This document shows, piece after piece, positions 45,725-54,348 of a DNA stretch of 64,000 nt. Both the position numbers and the translations under genes were made by a program. The notes beneath the pieces are model-generated. The model searched no databases. It was not told the origin of the DNA and saw nothing but the letters and a program-made list of their open reading frames with translations. Each line of letters begins with the position of its first letter. Position 1 is the first letter of the stretch. Origin of the DNA: an uncultured Collinsella sp. (GTDB lineage Bacteria > Actinomycetota > Coriobacteriia > Coriobacteriales > Coriobacteriaceae); the NCBI GenBank assembly GCA_934630735.1, contig CAKTWK010000003.1:33874-97873 (forward strand), in the 5' to 3' direction.

Positions 45725-48292
45725 ATGGCGGCATACGACAACCATGTGCTTCCGTTCTTGTGGCTCAAGGGCGAGGCGCACGAGACGATTACCGAATACC
45801 TGGAGCAGATCGCCGGTGCGAACATCCGCGAGGTCTGCCTCGAATCGCGCACGCATCCCGAGTTTTGTCGCAACGGCTGGTGGGCTGACCTGCGTTTTAT
45901 CATCGGCGAGTGCAAGCGCTTGGGGTTGAAGATCTGGCTGCTCGACGACGCCCATTTCCCCACGGGCCACGCCAACGGCGCGCTTGCGGGCGAGAACGTC
46001 GACCCCGCGCTTAAGAAGACCGTGCTCAAACATCGCACGGTTACGGTCGTCGGTCCCCAGCCGTCCACGGTCATCAAGCTCGGCAATCTTATGGATCCCA
46101 CGGAGCGCTTTGTGGGCGCGGCGACTTTCGACGCCGCCGGCGCACCGCTCGACCTTGAGCTCTCCGTTGAGCAGGCCGACGGCACCCCCGCTCGCCTGCG
46201 TTTTGACGCGCCCGCCGGCATCACCACCGTCGAGCTCTTCGTCACCAGCCAAAAGACCGGCTTTCGCGATGAGTACATCAACATGGTCGACGCCGATTCG
46301 TGCCGCGTGCTCATCGATGCCGTCTACGAGCCCACGTTTGAGCATCTGGGCGACGAGTTCGGCTGCACCATCCTGGGGTTCTTTACCGATGAGCCGGGCT
46401 TTATGAACGAGAAGGGCACGGCTCTCGACGATGCTTCTACCAGCAGCTTTATTGGACGCGGCGATATGTCACTGCCCTGGTCGGACGAGCTTGCCAGTCG
46501 CCTGTGCAATGCACTTGGCGAGGACTGGCTCACCAAGCTACACGGCCTTTGGACACGCGAGGCAGATGGTGCCCGAGCCCGTCACGCCTACATGGACATT
46601 GCCACGCAACTCTACCGCGCATGCTTTGACGAGCAGATTGGCGACTGGTGCCGCGAGCGCGGCGTCATGCACATCGGACATGTGATTGAGGACAAAAGCT
46701 GCCACACGCGCCTGGGCCAGGGCGCCGGGCACTACTTCCGCGCGGTCGCCGGACAAGATATGGCGGGCATCGACGTTGTCATCAACCAGCTTGCCCCCGG
46801 CATCGACCACGGGCGCTACAGCTACTTCCACGGCGCGTGGAACATGGAGTTCTTTACCTACGCGCTTGCCAAGCTGGGCTCTTCGGCCGCGCGTCTCGAC
46901 CCAAAAAAGCAGGGGCGCTGCATGGCCGAGGTCTTTGGCGCCTTCGGTTGGCACGAGGGCCTGCGCGAGATGAAATGGATCGCCGACCACATGCTCGTCC
47001 GCGGTATTAACTGGTTTACGCCGCACGCGTTTAGCATGGCGCCCTTTCCCGATTGGGACTGCCCGCCGCACTTTTACGCACACGGCAACAATCCGCAATG
47101 GCCGCACTTTGGCCAGCTCATGAGCTATATGAACCGCACTGCCACGCTGCTTTCGGGAGGCAGCGCCACGCGTCCCGTCGCCATCCTGTACCACGCCGAT
47201 GCCGAGTGGGCCGGCAGCGCCATGCCTATCGAGCGCGTGGCTGCCGAGCTCACGCGCGCGCAGATCGACTTTGATTTTGTACCCGCCGAGGCTTTTGAGG
47301 ATGAGGACCGTTACGAGGTTTCGATTGCCGATGGGGTATTGGCCGTTAACGGCTGCCGCTACCAGGCGTTTGTTATGCCAGGAGCTTCATTTATTGGCTC
47401 GGCGACGGCGCGGGCCGTAAGGCGCATGATGGATGCGGGAGTTATGGCCCTCGCCGTCGACGAGGTGCCGAGCGCGCTTTACGACGCCAATGGCGTGGTT
47501 GAACTGGGTGAACTTGCAGCGACTCCGCTTGCCGATATGGCGGGCGTGCTGGCGAGCGCTGGGCTGCAGACGGTTGTCACCGACACGCCCCAGTCCTGGC
47601 TGCGCGCGCTTCGTTACGAGCGCGCCGACGAGACCTACGTCATGTTGGTCAACGAGCATCCGCGCGAGTGCATCGACTGCACAGTTAAACTCGCGCAGGG
47701 CGAGCGACTTTGCGGCACGCGCCTCGACCTGTTGAATGGCACCGATCCCGTTGCGTTTGACGGAACGCTTGAGCTCGCACCCTTCGAGAGCTGCTTCGTT
47801 GCCTTGGAGACGGACGGCGAGCTTGAGTCCGGGGACGGCGCGGACATGGGCTCGAGCGATGCGCTCGCCCTCGACATCAACGGCCCTTGGACCGTCGCCC
47901 TCTCCCCTGCCGGCGGCGGAACCTTTGGCGCCCCGCGGGAACTCGAGCACTTGTGCGATCTCACGGCCGAGCGATTCCCCAATGCCTGCGGGACGTTCCG
48001 CTATCGCACGTTGTTCGAGCTGGCGAACGACCTTGCCGATGCCACAATCGACCTGGGAGATGTCTACGAAGTCGCGGCACTTACGCTCGACGGACACCCA
48101 CTCGGCACACGCATCTGTCCGCCCTATCGCTTTGCCATCGACCCGCTTGCCGCCGGCACGCACGAACTCACCGTCGACGTCATCAACACGCTCGATCATG
48201 CGATTCCCGACATCTTCGCCCTCACCGAACCCATCGCCCCGAGCGGCATCCTCGGTCCCGTTACCCTTTGCGGGCAAAACCTGCCAAAATAA
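45725..48292 (+). CDS. Rhamnosidase-related glycoside hydrolase
   Basis: 855 residues from the ATG after AGAGGAG; no signal peptide, so cytosolic. N-terminal signature LPFLWLKGEAHETI and CLESRTHPEFCRNGWW with LKIWLLDDAHFPTGHANG belong to a large family of uncharacterised Firmicutes/Coriobacteria hydrolases distantly related to alpha-L-rhamnosidases (barrel about 1-560, jelly-roll modules about 640-855). Candidate acid residues are in FFTDEPGF and HIGHVIEDKS. The last six codons (GQNLPK then stop) lie inside a CCAAAA inverted repeat, so the native C-terminus may have been altered. An rpiR-type gene follows after 42 bases, probably in operon. Confidence 0.8.
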   Translation: MAAYDNHVLPFLWLKGEAHETITEYLEQIAGANIREVCLESRTHPEFCRNGWWADLRFIIGECKRLGLKIWLLDDAHFPTGHANGALAGENVDPALKKTVLKHRTVTVVGPQPSTVIKLGNLMDPTERFVGAATFDAAGAPLDLELSVEQADGTPARLRFDAPAGITTVELFVTSQKTGFRDEYINMVDADSCRVLIDAVYEPTFEHLGDEFGCTILGFFTDEPGFMNEKGTALDDASTSSFIGRGDMSLPWSDELASRLCNALGEDWLTKLHGLWTREADGARARHAYMDIATQLYRACFDEQIGDWCRERGVMHIGHVIEDKSCHTRLGQGAGHYFRAVAGQDMAGIDVVINQLAPGIDHGRYSYFHGAWNMEFFTYALAKLGSSAARLDPKKQGRCMAEVFGAFGWHEGLREMKWIADHMLVRGINWFTPHAFSMAPFPDWDCPPHFYAHGNNPQWPHFGQLMSYMNRTATLLSGGSATRPVAILYHADAEWAGSAMPIERVAAELTRAQIDFDFVPAEAFEDEDRYEVSIADGVLAVNGCRYQAFVMPGASFIGSATARAVRRMMDAGVMALAVDEVPSALYDANGVVELGELAATPLADMAGVLASAGLQTVVTDTPQSWLRALRYERADETYVMLVNEHPRECIDCTVKLAQGERLCGTRLDLLNGTDPVAFDGTLELAPFESCFVALETDGELESGDGADMGSSDALALDINGPWTVALSPAGGGTFGAPRELEHLCDLTAERFPNACGTFRYRTLFELANDLADATIDLGDVYEVAALTLDGHPLGTRICPPYRFAIDPLAAGTHELTVDVINTLDHAIPDIFALTEPIAPSGILGPVTLCGQNLPK

Positions 48293-48314
48293 ACCTGTCC
48301 TTTTTTGGCAGGTT
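48279..48314. repeat. CCAAAATAAACCTGTCC repeat overlapping a gene end
   Basis: AACCTGCCAAAA and complement arms with the AAACCTGTCC core of the 29826 family. It contains the stop codon of the preceding hydrolase and lies directly upstream of the RpiR gene. Confidence 0.75.
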
Positions 48315-48334
48315 TGTTGAGTGTGGGAGTTCGC

Positions 48335-49189
48335 ATGGATATCAAACGCAAGATTTCCGAGGCGCAGGGCCTTACCCCTACCGAGCAACAGCTCGGCATC
48401 TCGGCCCTTGCCATGGGCGAAGACGTCCGCGGGCTCTCTATTAAGGAATTTGCCGCGCGCACCAACGTTTCCGTTGCGAGCGTGCACCGTTTTTGCAAAA
48501 AGCTCGGCCTCGAGGGATTCAAAGACCTCAAGGTCGAGCTCATCCGTCAGGCAGCCGAGACGGGTAACCGGCGCGACGTGGACATCAACTTTCCCTTCGA
48601 TGCCACCTCCACTCCTGCGCAGGTGATGGAGCGTATGGAGGGGCTCTATCAGACCACTTTGGCCGAAACGCAGGAGCTGCTCGACCCCACACAGCTCGAC
48701 CAGGCCGCCAAGCTTATCGTGCGCGCCGGCACCGTGGACATCTACACGGGCTCGCATAATCTGTATCCAGCGGGAATGTTCCGCGATCGCCTGCTTTCCG
48801 CCGGCAAAAGCGCGACGTGCCACGACAGTGTCGAGGCGCAGGTGCGTACGGCGCTCGCCTCGGGCCCCGACCATGTGGCAATCGTTATCTCCTACAGCGG
48901 CCTTGCCCCCAACCTCAGGGAGATCTTGCCAATCCTCAGCAGTCGACATGTCCCGGTCATCGTCATCGGCACACCGCACTGCGCCCGCATTCACCCCGGC
49001 TTTGCCGCCTATCTCACGGTGAGCGATCACGAGAGCATGACGCATCGCATCACACAGTTCGCCAGCCACATCGCCGTGCAATACGTGCTCGATTCGCTCT
49101 ACAGCAGCTACTTTGCCAAAGATTACGCCCGCTGCTCCGAGTTCTTAGAGCGGTCGTTTCCCTACACCCGCCTGCCCGGGCTCAAGTAG
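48335..49189 (+). CDS. RpiR/MurR-family sugar-phosphate regulator
   Basis: 284 residues from the ATG after GGGAG. N-terminal HTH (about 20-75: KEFAARTNVSVASVHRFCKKLGLEGFKDLK) and a SIS sugar-phosphate domain (about 125-260: TGSHNLYPAGMFRDRL, VIVISYSGLAPNLREIL, VIVIGTPHC). Likely senses a phosphosugar from the hydrolase encoded just upstream and regulates that operon. Confidence 0.9.
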   Translation: MDIKRKISEAQGLTPTEQQLGISALAMGEDVRGLSIKEFAARTNVSVASVHRFCKKLGLEGFKDLKVELIRQAAETGNRRDVDINFPFDATSTPAQVMERMEGLYQTTLAETQELLDPTQLDQAAKLIVRAGTVDIYTGSHNLYPAGMFRDRLLSAGKSATCHDSVEAQVRTALASGPDHVAIVISYSGLAPNLREILPILSSRHVPVIVIGTPHCARIHPGFAAYLTVSDHESMTHRITQFASHIAVQYVLDSLYSSYFAKDYARCSEFLERSFPYTRLPGLK

Positions 49190-49222
49190 CGACGAGCGTG
49201 GATTTTCGGACACTAACCTAAC

Positions 49223-49286
49223 GAGCGTGGATAATCTCCCACTTTGAGCCCGCGCACAGGCCAAAACCGGGAGATTATCCACGCTC
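49223..49286. repeat. GAGCGTGGATAATCTCCC inverted repeat, copy 1
   Basis: A perfect 18-bp-arm palindrome with loop ACTTTGAGCCCGCGC plus 13 more bases. Copy 2 at 63705-63768 has GAGAGTGG/CCACTCTC, a compensatory pair change. It sits between convergent genes. Confidence 0.85.
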
Positions 49287-49332
49287 ATTTTGGGTCCCCT
49301 GGGAACGCATGAGGAGGGCGGATAGACAGCCG

Positions 49333-49953
49333 TTATTTGCGAGGCGTCAGCGACGTAAAGAGTCCGTGTTGGTTGCAGTAAAGATATATCCTGCCGCGCC
49401 CGGTAATATGGAAGCGCGGCTGCACCGATTGCTCTGGATAGAGCTTCTTAAAGCAGATGCCATCCATAGTCGCATATGCCACAAAGCTAATGTAGTGATC
49501 CTTGGTCATGGGATGATCGAGCGTGACGTACCAATCGTCCTCGATGCGCTCGATGGAAAAGGCGTGGTCCGCGTCCGGCTCTTCGGCCTCCTGGGGAAAC
49601 ATCGTGGAGCCACAGCAGCTAAAGCTGCCTTCTCCGAGCGCGTGCACAACGTTTCCGCAGATAGGGCAAACGTAAAAGACGCCTTTGAGCATATTGCCTG
49701 CACGGTTGGCGTTGGCCCGAATGTCACCAGCCAAAAGCTCAGCCACGCTTATGCCGAGTCTCTGGGCCAAAGGCCCAACGAGGGAAATGTCGGGAAGGCC
49801 GCGGCCGGATTCCCACTTGCTGACGGCTTTATCGGTCACGCCAAGGCTTTCCGCTAGGGCGCGCTGGGTGAGGCCGCGCTCTTCGCGCAGCCGCTTGATG
49901 ACATGCGCTGCCAAAAAAGTATGGGAAGCATTGGTTTGCCGTGTCTGGTTCAT
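49333..49953 (-). CDS. XRE-family regulator with C-terminal metal/redox-like domain
   Basis: 206 residues from MNQTRQT; an ATG 19 codons upstream (50010) is possible, neither has a strong site. Cro/CI-type HTH (about 16-75: LREERGLTQRALAESLGVTDKAVSKWESGRGLPDISL) followed by a Cys-rich segment (FYVCPICGNVVHALGEGSFSCCG), a CxxC...CC putative zinc or iron site, and a beta domain with His (TLDHPMTKDHYISF, CNQHGLF) of a desulfoferrodoxin-like arrangement. Possibly a redox- or metal-responsive regulator; the sensing role is inference. Confidence 0.82.
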   Translation of the reverse strand: MNQTRQTNASHTFLAAHVIKRLREERGLTQRALAESLGVTDKAVSKWESGRGLPDISLVGPLAQRLGISVAELLAGDIRANANRAGNMLKGVFYVCPICGNVVHALGEGSFSCCGSTMFPQEAEEPDADHAFSIERIEDDWYVTLDHPMTKDHYISFVAYATMDGICFKKLYPEQSVQPRFHITGRGRIYLYCNQHGLFTSLTPRK

Positions 49954-50157
49954 GGGCTGTCCAATCAAATTGAAGAAATGGAGTGAACCGGTTCGACAGT
50001 CAGTATCCATTTGAAGGCCAGACTCGACAACCTACGCTGCGTAGACATGCGCCAATCGAACGAGCGCGGATTTTTGGACGCTCATCCTGAGTAGTCATTT
50101 AAGAACGTCCCCAATGACTACTCATTTATGTCTGTCCCCAATGACTACCACGGCAAC
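49954..50157. other. XRE gene upstream region with repeat flanks
   Basis: No gene. It contains TAGTCATT/AATGACTA repeats and two CCCCAATGACTAC segments that also border copy 1 of the structured element (9538-9578). Confidence 0.5.
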
Positions 50158-50322
50158 GCCGATGTTTTGGTAGCGACAGCGAAAACCCGCCAGAGCGAGC
50201 AAGGTGCCTTGAAACGAGGCGGCATTGACCTTCTGGTCATGCCGCCGAAGTTGAAAGGCAGATTGCCGCTCTGGCGGGTTTGCAGCGTCGAGCTGTTACG
50301 CGGTTTGGTAAAACCGCGTAAC
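50158..50322 (-). repeat. Structured 3' element, copy 3 (after pyrE)
   Basis: Minus strand: starts within the pyrE stop codon (TAG), hairpin TTACGCGGTTTT-ACC-AAACCGCGTAA, GCTCGACGCTG, long stem CCCGCCAGAGCG/CGCTCTGGCGGG, inner pair TGCCTT/AAGGCA replacing the GACGT/ACGTC of the others, GGCGGCAT-GACC-TTCT-GGTC hairpin, and the AAAACATCGGCG tail. Confidence 0.85.
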
Positions 50323-51002
50323 TAACGGACTCCGTACTGCTCGTAGTAGGCGTCGATGGCGGCCTTGAGCTCGTCGTCGATGACAACCTTGCCGTCGATC
50401 TCGTGGTTGTAGAGAGTCTCGACGACCTCGGCCATGGAGACGATGCTCGCGACGGGGAAACCGTACTTGGCCTCGATCTCCTTCTGAGCGGTGGTCACGC
50501 CACCCTTGCCGACCTCCATGCGGTTGAGGGACACGATCAGGCCCTTGATCTCGACATCGGCAGCCGCCTTGACCTTGGGATAGGTCTCGTCGATGGACTT
50601 ACCGCTGGTGGTGACGTCCTCGACCATGATCACGCGGTCGCCGTCCTGGGGCTCGTAGCCCAACAGGTTGCCCTTGTCGGCGCCGTGGTCCTTGGCCTCC
50701 TTGCGGTCACAGCAGTACTTGACCTCCTTGCCGTACAGCTCGTGGTAGGCAATCGCGGTCACGACGGCCAGGGGAATGCCCTTGTAGGCCGGTCCAAACA
50801 GCACATCAAAGTCATCGCCAAAGTTATCGTGAATAGCCTGGGCGTAATACTCGCCCAGCTTCTTGAGCTGATAGCCCGTCACGTAAGCGCCGGCGTTCAT
50901 AAAGAACGGGGACTGACGGCCGCTCTTGAGCGTAAAGCTGCCGAACTTAAGGACGTCGGACTCAACCATAAACTTGATGAACTCTTGCTTGTAAGCCTCC
51001 AT
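50322..51002 (-). CDS. pyrE: Orotate phosphoribosyltransferase PyrE
   Basis: 226 residues from the ATG after GAGAGGAG; the frame to 51086 overlaps the upstream region. Converts orotate plus PRPP to OMP in pyrimidine synthesis. PRPP-binding motif VIMVEDVTTSGKS, N-terminal LKFGSFTLKSGRQSPFF and flexible catalytic loop (RKEAKDHGADKGNLLG). Monocistronic here; other pyr genes are not in the window. The structured 3' element begins at its stop codon. Confidence 0.97.
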   Translation of the reverse strand: MEAYKQEFIKFMVESDVLKFGSFTLKSGRQSPFFMNAGAYVTGYQLKKLGEYYAQAIHDNFGDDFDVLFGPAYKGIPLAVVTAIAYHELYGKEVKYCCDRKEAKDHGADKGNLLGYEPQDGDRVIMVEDVTTSGKSIDETYPKVKAAADVEIKGLIVSLNRMEVGKGGVTTAQKEIEAKYGFPVASIVSMAEVVETLYNHEIDGKVVIDDELKAAIDAYYEQYGVR

Positions 51003-51131
51003 GCGGGCTCCTCTCGTAATCGCGTACGTGCCCTCCAGTTTAGCGCAGGCGAGGCGCGTTGCGGGCGCGCTTTGAGGCCTCGGCATTCTGTAAAGGCTTT
51101 GTCAGGGGCAATGGTTTTCCGAACAATGGGG

Positions 51132-51160
51132 TTGACACGGCAAATCCCCTCATCAAAAAT
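51132..51160 (+). promoter_or_regulatory. Putative promoter of the leader ORF and mgtA
   Basis: Consensus TTGACA, 17 bases, AAAAAT. Transcription would start near 51167, giving a leader of about 270 bases before the P-ATPase gene. I looked for the M-box magnesium riboswitch core and did not recognise it. Confidence 0.5.
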
Positions 51161-51226
51161 ACGGGCGGATTAAAACGGGTACGAGATACCCAAAGCGCGC
51201 CGCGCCCGGCCTTAAGGAGGTGTGCC

Positions 51227-51298
51227 ATGGAAGGCAGTCATAGTCGAAAAACCTGCATGTCGTCCTCGGCACGCCGCGAGGATTCCGCACACGCATAA
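51227..51298 (+). CDS. Possible 23-residue leader peptide upstream of mgtA
   Basis: ATG preceded by a perfect TAAGGAGG at 6-base spacing, encoding MEGSHSRKTCMSSSARREDS then AHA and stop. It is basic with three arginines, Cys and many Ser; no Pro run as in enterobacterial MgtL. It lies about 60 bases after a good promoter and 141 bases before the P-ATPase gene, with an inverted repeat between. The excellent ribosome-binding site is the main evidence. Confidence 0.4.
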   Translation: MEGSHSRKTCMSSSARREDSAHA

Positions 51299-51320
51299 GT
51301 GCCAATAGCCGATCGTCAAA

Positions 51321-51356
51321 ACCACCACAAAGGTGCCTGTCCCCTTTGTGGTGGTT
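51321..51356. repeat. ACCACCACAAAGG inverted repeat, copy 5
   Basis: A near-perfect palindrome with core GTGCCTGTCCCC (same orientation as copy 4), in the leader of the P-ATPase gene. In RNA it would form a stable hairpin between the leader ORF and mgtA. Confidence 0.85.
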
Positions 51357-51439
51357 CGTGAGTATGACGTGGGCGACATCTAGGTTTTTTTGAAGCAAAT
51401 ACGACACGTACGCTAACTCCCTTCAACAAGGAGGACCCT

Positions 51440-54208
51440 ATGCTGATGCTCAAAACCGCTACGGTACTCGAAGCTATCTCCAAGCGCCGCCGCACGGCGC
51501 GCCCCGCCGCTCACGCCGGCCTATCCAAGAACACCATCTTCGCCGCCACCCATAGCGCCCAGGACGCCCTCGTGCTGCTCGACGCCACAGCCGACGGCCT
51601 CACCGCCGAGCACGCCGCCGAGCGCCTGAACGCCGTCGGCCCCAACACCATCGAGGCGCCGACCAAGACGCTTGCCCGCCGCATCGCCGACGCGTTCATC
51701 GACCCCTTCGCCGGCATCCTCGCCGCGCTCGCGCTGGTCTCGCTCTACATCGACGTGCTCGCCGTGCCCGAGCCGCAGCGCGATCCCTCCACGGTCATCG
51801 TCATCGGCATCATGCTGCTGGTATCGGGTGGCATGAAGTTTATCCAGGAAGCCCGCAGCGGCAATGCGGCCGAGGCCCTCAAAGACCTGGTCTCCAACAC
51901 CTGCTGTGCCCTGCGCGACGGCGGACGCATCGAGATTCCCTTCGACGAGCTCGTCCCCGGTGATATGATCCGCCTCTCTGCCGGCGATATGGTGCCGGCC
52001 GATGCCCACATCGTCACCGCGCGCGACCTGTTTGTGATCGAGTCCGCACTCACCGGCGAGAGCGAGGCCGTCGAGAAGACCGCCACCACAACGATCGTCG
52101 AGGGCGCCGACAGCTCCACGTTGCCGCTCTCTGCCTGCAAGAACATCATCTTTACCGGCACCTCCGTGCAAAACGGCACCGCCATGGCACTTGTTGTGGC
52201 CACCGGCTCGGACACCTACCTGGGCGGCATCGCCAAGATGCTCAACGGGCCCGGCGAGAAGAGCGCGTTTGACCGCGGCGTCTCGAGCGTCTCCATGCTG
52301 CTCGTACGCCTTATGCTCGTTATGGCGCCGGCCGTCTTTGCCATCAACGCCGCCACCAAGGGCAACGTCATCAACGCGCTGTTGTTCGCCACGAGCGTGG
52401 CCGTGGGCATCACGCCGCAGATGCTCCCCGTCATCGTGACCACGAGCCTGTCGCAGGGCGCCAAGGACCTCGCCCGTCGCCAGGTTATCGTCAAGGAGCT
52501 GCCGGCGATCCAAAACCTCGGCGCGATGGACGTCCTGTGCTGCGACAAGACCGGCACCCTCACCGAAGACCGCATCGTGCTCGAGCGCTACCTCAACACC
52601 GACGGCAACGAGGACGCGCGCGTGCTGCGCCATGCGTTTTTGAACAGCTTCTTCCAGACCGGCCTCAAAAACCTTATCGACCTGGCCGTTATCGACCGTG
52701 CCGACGTGACGCCCTCGGCCACAGCACCCGGTTCCATGCTGGGCCAGAGCCTGCGCGACCGCTATACCAAGGTCGACGAGGTGCCCTTCGATTTCTCGCG
52801 CCGTCGCCTGAGCGTAGTTGTCGCCGACGCCCAGGGCAAAACCCAGATGGTGACCAAGGGAGCTGCCGAGGAAATGCTCGAGATCTGCTCCTTTGTCGAG
52901 GTCGATGGCATCGCTCAGCCGCTCACCGACGAGAAGCTCGCCCAGATTCGCAAGCAGGTCGCCGGGCTCAACGCCGAGGGCCTGCGCGTGATTGCTGTGG
53001 CGCAGAAGACCGATCCGCGCTGCGTGGGCGAATTTGGCATCGCCGACGAGTGCGACATGGTGCTGATGGGCTTTTTGGCCTTCCTCGATCCGCCCAAAGC
53101 AAGTGCCGCGGGCGCCGTCGCCACCCTCGAAGCCAAGGGCGTCGCCGTTAAGGTCCTGACCGGCGACAATGACCGTGTCGCCGCCACCGTCTGCGAGCAG
53201 ATCGGCATCGACGCGAGCAACGTCTTGCTGGGCTCCGAGATCGATGCGCTCGACGACGCCGAGCTTGCCGAGCGCGCCGAGAACACCCACCTCTTCGCCA
53301 AGCTCTCGCCGCTGCAGAAGGCGCGCCTGGTGCGCGTCATGCGCGAGCTGCCCGGCCACACCGTGGGCTTTATGGGCGACGGCATCAACGACGCCGCCGC
53401 CATGCGCGCGAGCGACTGCGGCATCTCGGTCGACTCCGCCGTCGACATCGCCAAGGAATCCGCCGACATCATCTTGCTCCAGAAGGACCTGGGCGTGCTC
53501 GAGCGCGGCATCATCGAAGGCCGCCGCACCTACGGCAACCTGCTCAAGTACCTCAAGACCACGGTGAGCTCCAACTTTGGCAACGTGCTGTCCGTAACCG
53601 CCGCGAGCCTGTTCTTGCCGTTTTTGCCCATGAGCGCTCTGCAGCTGGTGCTGCTGTCGCTGGTCTACGAGATCGTGTGCATCGCACTGCCGTGGGACAC
53701 CGTCGACAACGCCTGGACTGCCCGCCCGCGCGCCTGGGACGCTGCGTCCATCAAGGGCTTTATGCTCGAGCTGGGCCCCGTGAGCTCGCTGTTTGACATC
53801 GTGACCTTCGCCGCGCTCTTCTTTGTGGTGTGCCCCGCCGCCGTGGGCGCAAGCTGGTCCGAGCTTGCCGCCGCGGGCGACGTCGCGGGTATGGCGACCT
53901 TTGCTGCGCTCTTCCAGAGTGGCTGGTTTGTCGAGTCCATGTGGTCGCAGACGCTCGTGATCCACATGCTGCGCTCCCCGCGCCTGCCGAGCCCGCGCGA
54001 CCACGCCGCGCCCGCGCTGTGCGTTCTCACCGTGCTGGGCCTGGCGCTCGTCACTTGGCTGCCGGCAAGCCCCATCGCCGATGCACTCGGCCTCATGACG
54101 CTACCAGCGAGCTTTTTCGCGCTGCTCATCGGCATCGTTTCCGCCTATATCGCGCTCACCCAGCTGGCAAAGCGCCGCTACATTGCCCGCCACGGCGAGC
54201 TGCTGTGA
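51440..54208 (+). CDS. mgtA: P-type ATPase, MgtA/MgtB magnesium-transport type (IIIB)
   Basis: 922 residues from the ATG after AAGGAGGA. Cation-ATPase N-terminal domain (about 35-95), TM1-2, actuator with ALTGESEAVEK, TM3-4 with the PVIV-type site (MLPVIVTTSLSQGAK), phosphorylation motif CCDKTGTLTED, nucleotide domain with KGAAEEM, hinge GDGINDAAAMRASD, and a six-helix C-terminal block ending at residue 915. Length and motifs fit the P3B Mg2+ importers. The preceding 270-base leader may regulate it. Confidence 0.93.
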   Translation: MLMLKTATVLEAISKRRRTARPAAHAGLSKNTIFAATHSAQDALVLLDATADGLTAEHAAERLNAVGPNTIEAPTKTLARRIADAFIDPFAGILAALALVSLYIDVLAVPEPQRDPSTVIVIGIMLLVSGGMKFIQEARSGNAAEALKDLVSNTCCALRDGGRIEIPFDELVPGDMIRLSAGDMVPADAHIVTARDLFVIESALTGESEAVEKTATTTIVEGADSSTLPLSACKNIIFTGTSVQNGTAMALVVATGSDTYLGGIAKMLNGPGEKSAFDRGVSSVSMLLVRLMLVMAPAVFAINAATKGNVINALLFATSVAVGITPQMLPVIVTTSLSQGAKDLARRQVIVKELPAIQNLGAMDVLCCDKTGTLTEDRIVLERYLNTDGNEDARVLRHAFLNSFFQTGLKNLIDLAVIDRADVTPSATAPGSMLGQSLRDRYTKVDEVPFDFSRRRLSVVVADAQGKTQMVTKGAAEEMLEICSFVEVDGIAQPLTDEKLAQIRKQVAGLNAEGLRVIAVAQKTDPRCVGEFGIADECDMVLMGFLAFLDPPKASAAGAVATLEAKGVAVKVLTGDNDRVAATVCEQIGIDASNVLLGSEIDALDDAELAERAENTHLFAKLSPLQKARLVRVMRELPGHTVGFMGDGINDAAAMRASDCGISVDSAVDIAKESADIILLQKDLGVLERGIIEGRRTYGNLLKYLKTTVSSNFGNVLSVTAASLFLPFLPMSALQLVLLSLVYEIVCIALPWDTVDNAWTARPRAWDAASIKGFMLELGPVSSLFDIVTFAALFFVVCPAAVGASWSELAAAGDVAGMATFAALFQSGWFVESMWSQTLVIHMLRSPRLPSPRDHAAPALCVLTVLGLALVTWLPASPIADALGLMTLPASFFALLIGIVSAYIALTQLAKRRYIARHGELL

Positions 54209-54260
54209 CGCCCGAACTGTGACGCGCAACCCATCAGGCGATCAAAAAGTCCCGCCTCAA

Positions 54261-54304
54261 ATTAAACCGCCCCCATTTCCCGTGCTAAGGAAATGGAGGC
54301 GGTT
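54261..54304. terminator. Shared terminator of mgtA and the ROK kinase gene
   Basis: AACCGCCCCCATTTCC with its near complement (16-bp stem, one mismatch), A-rich before and T-rich after on the minus strand, between two convergent genes. Confidence 0.75.
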
Positions 54305-54348
54305 CACGCCGGCCTTTATCTTTATTTGACAGCCTCGTTTGGCTCGCG

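Noticed and set aside
51003-51439. M-box magnesium riboswitch upstream of mgtA
   Set aside because: Searched by eye for the conserved M-box core; not recognised. An Infernal search would settle it.
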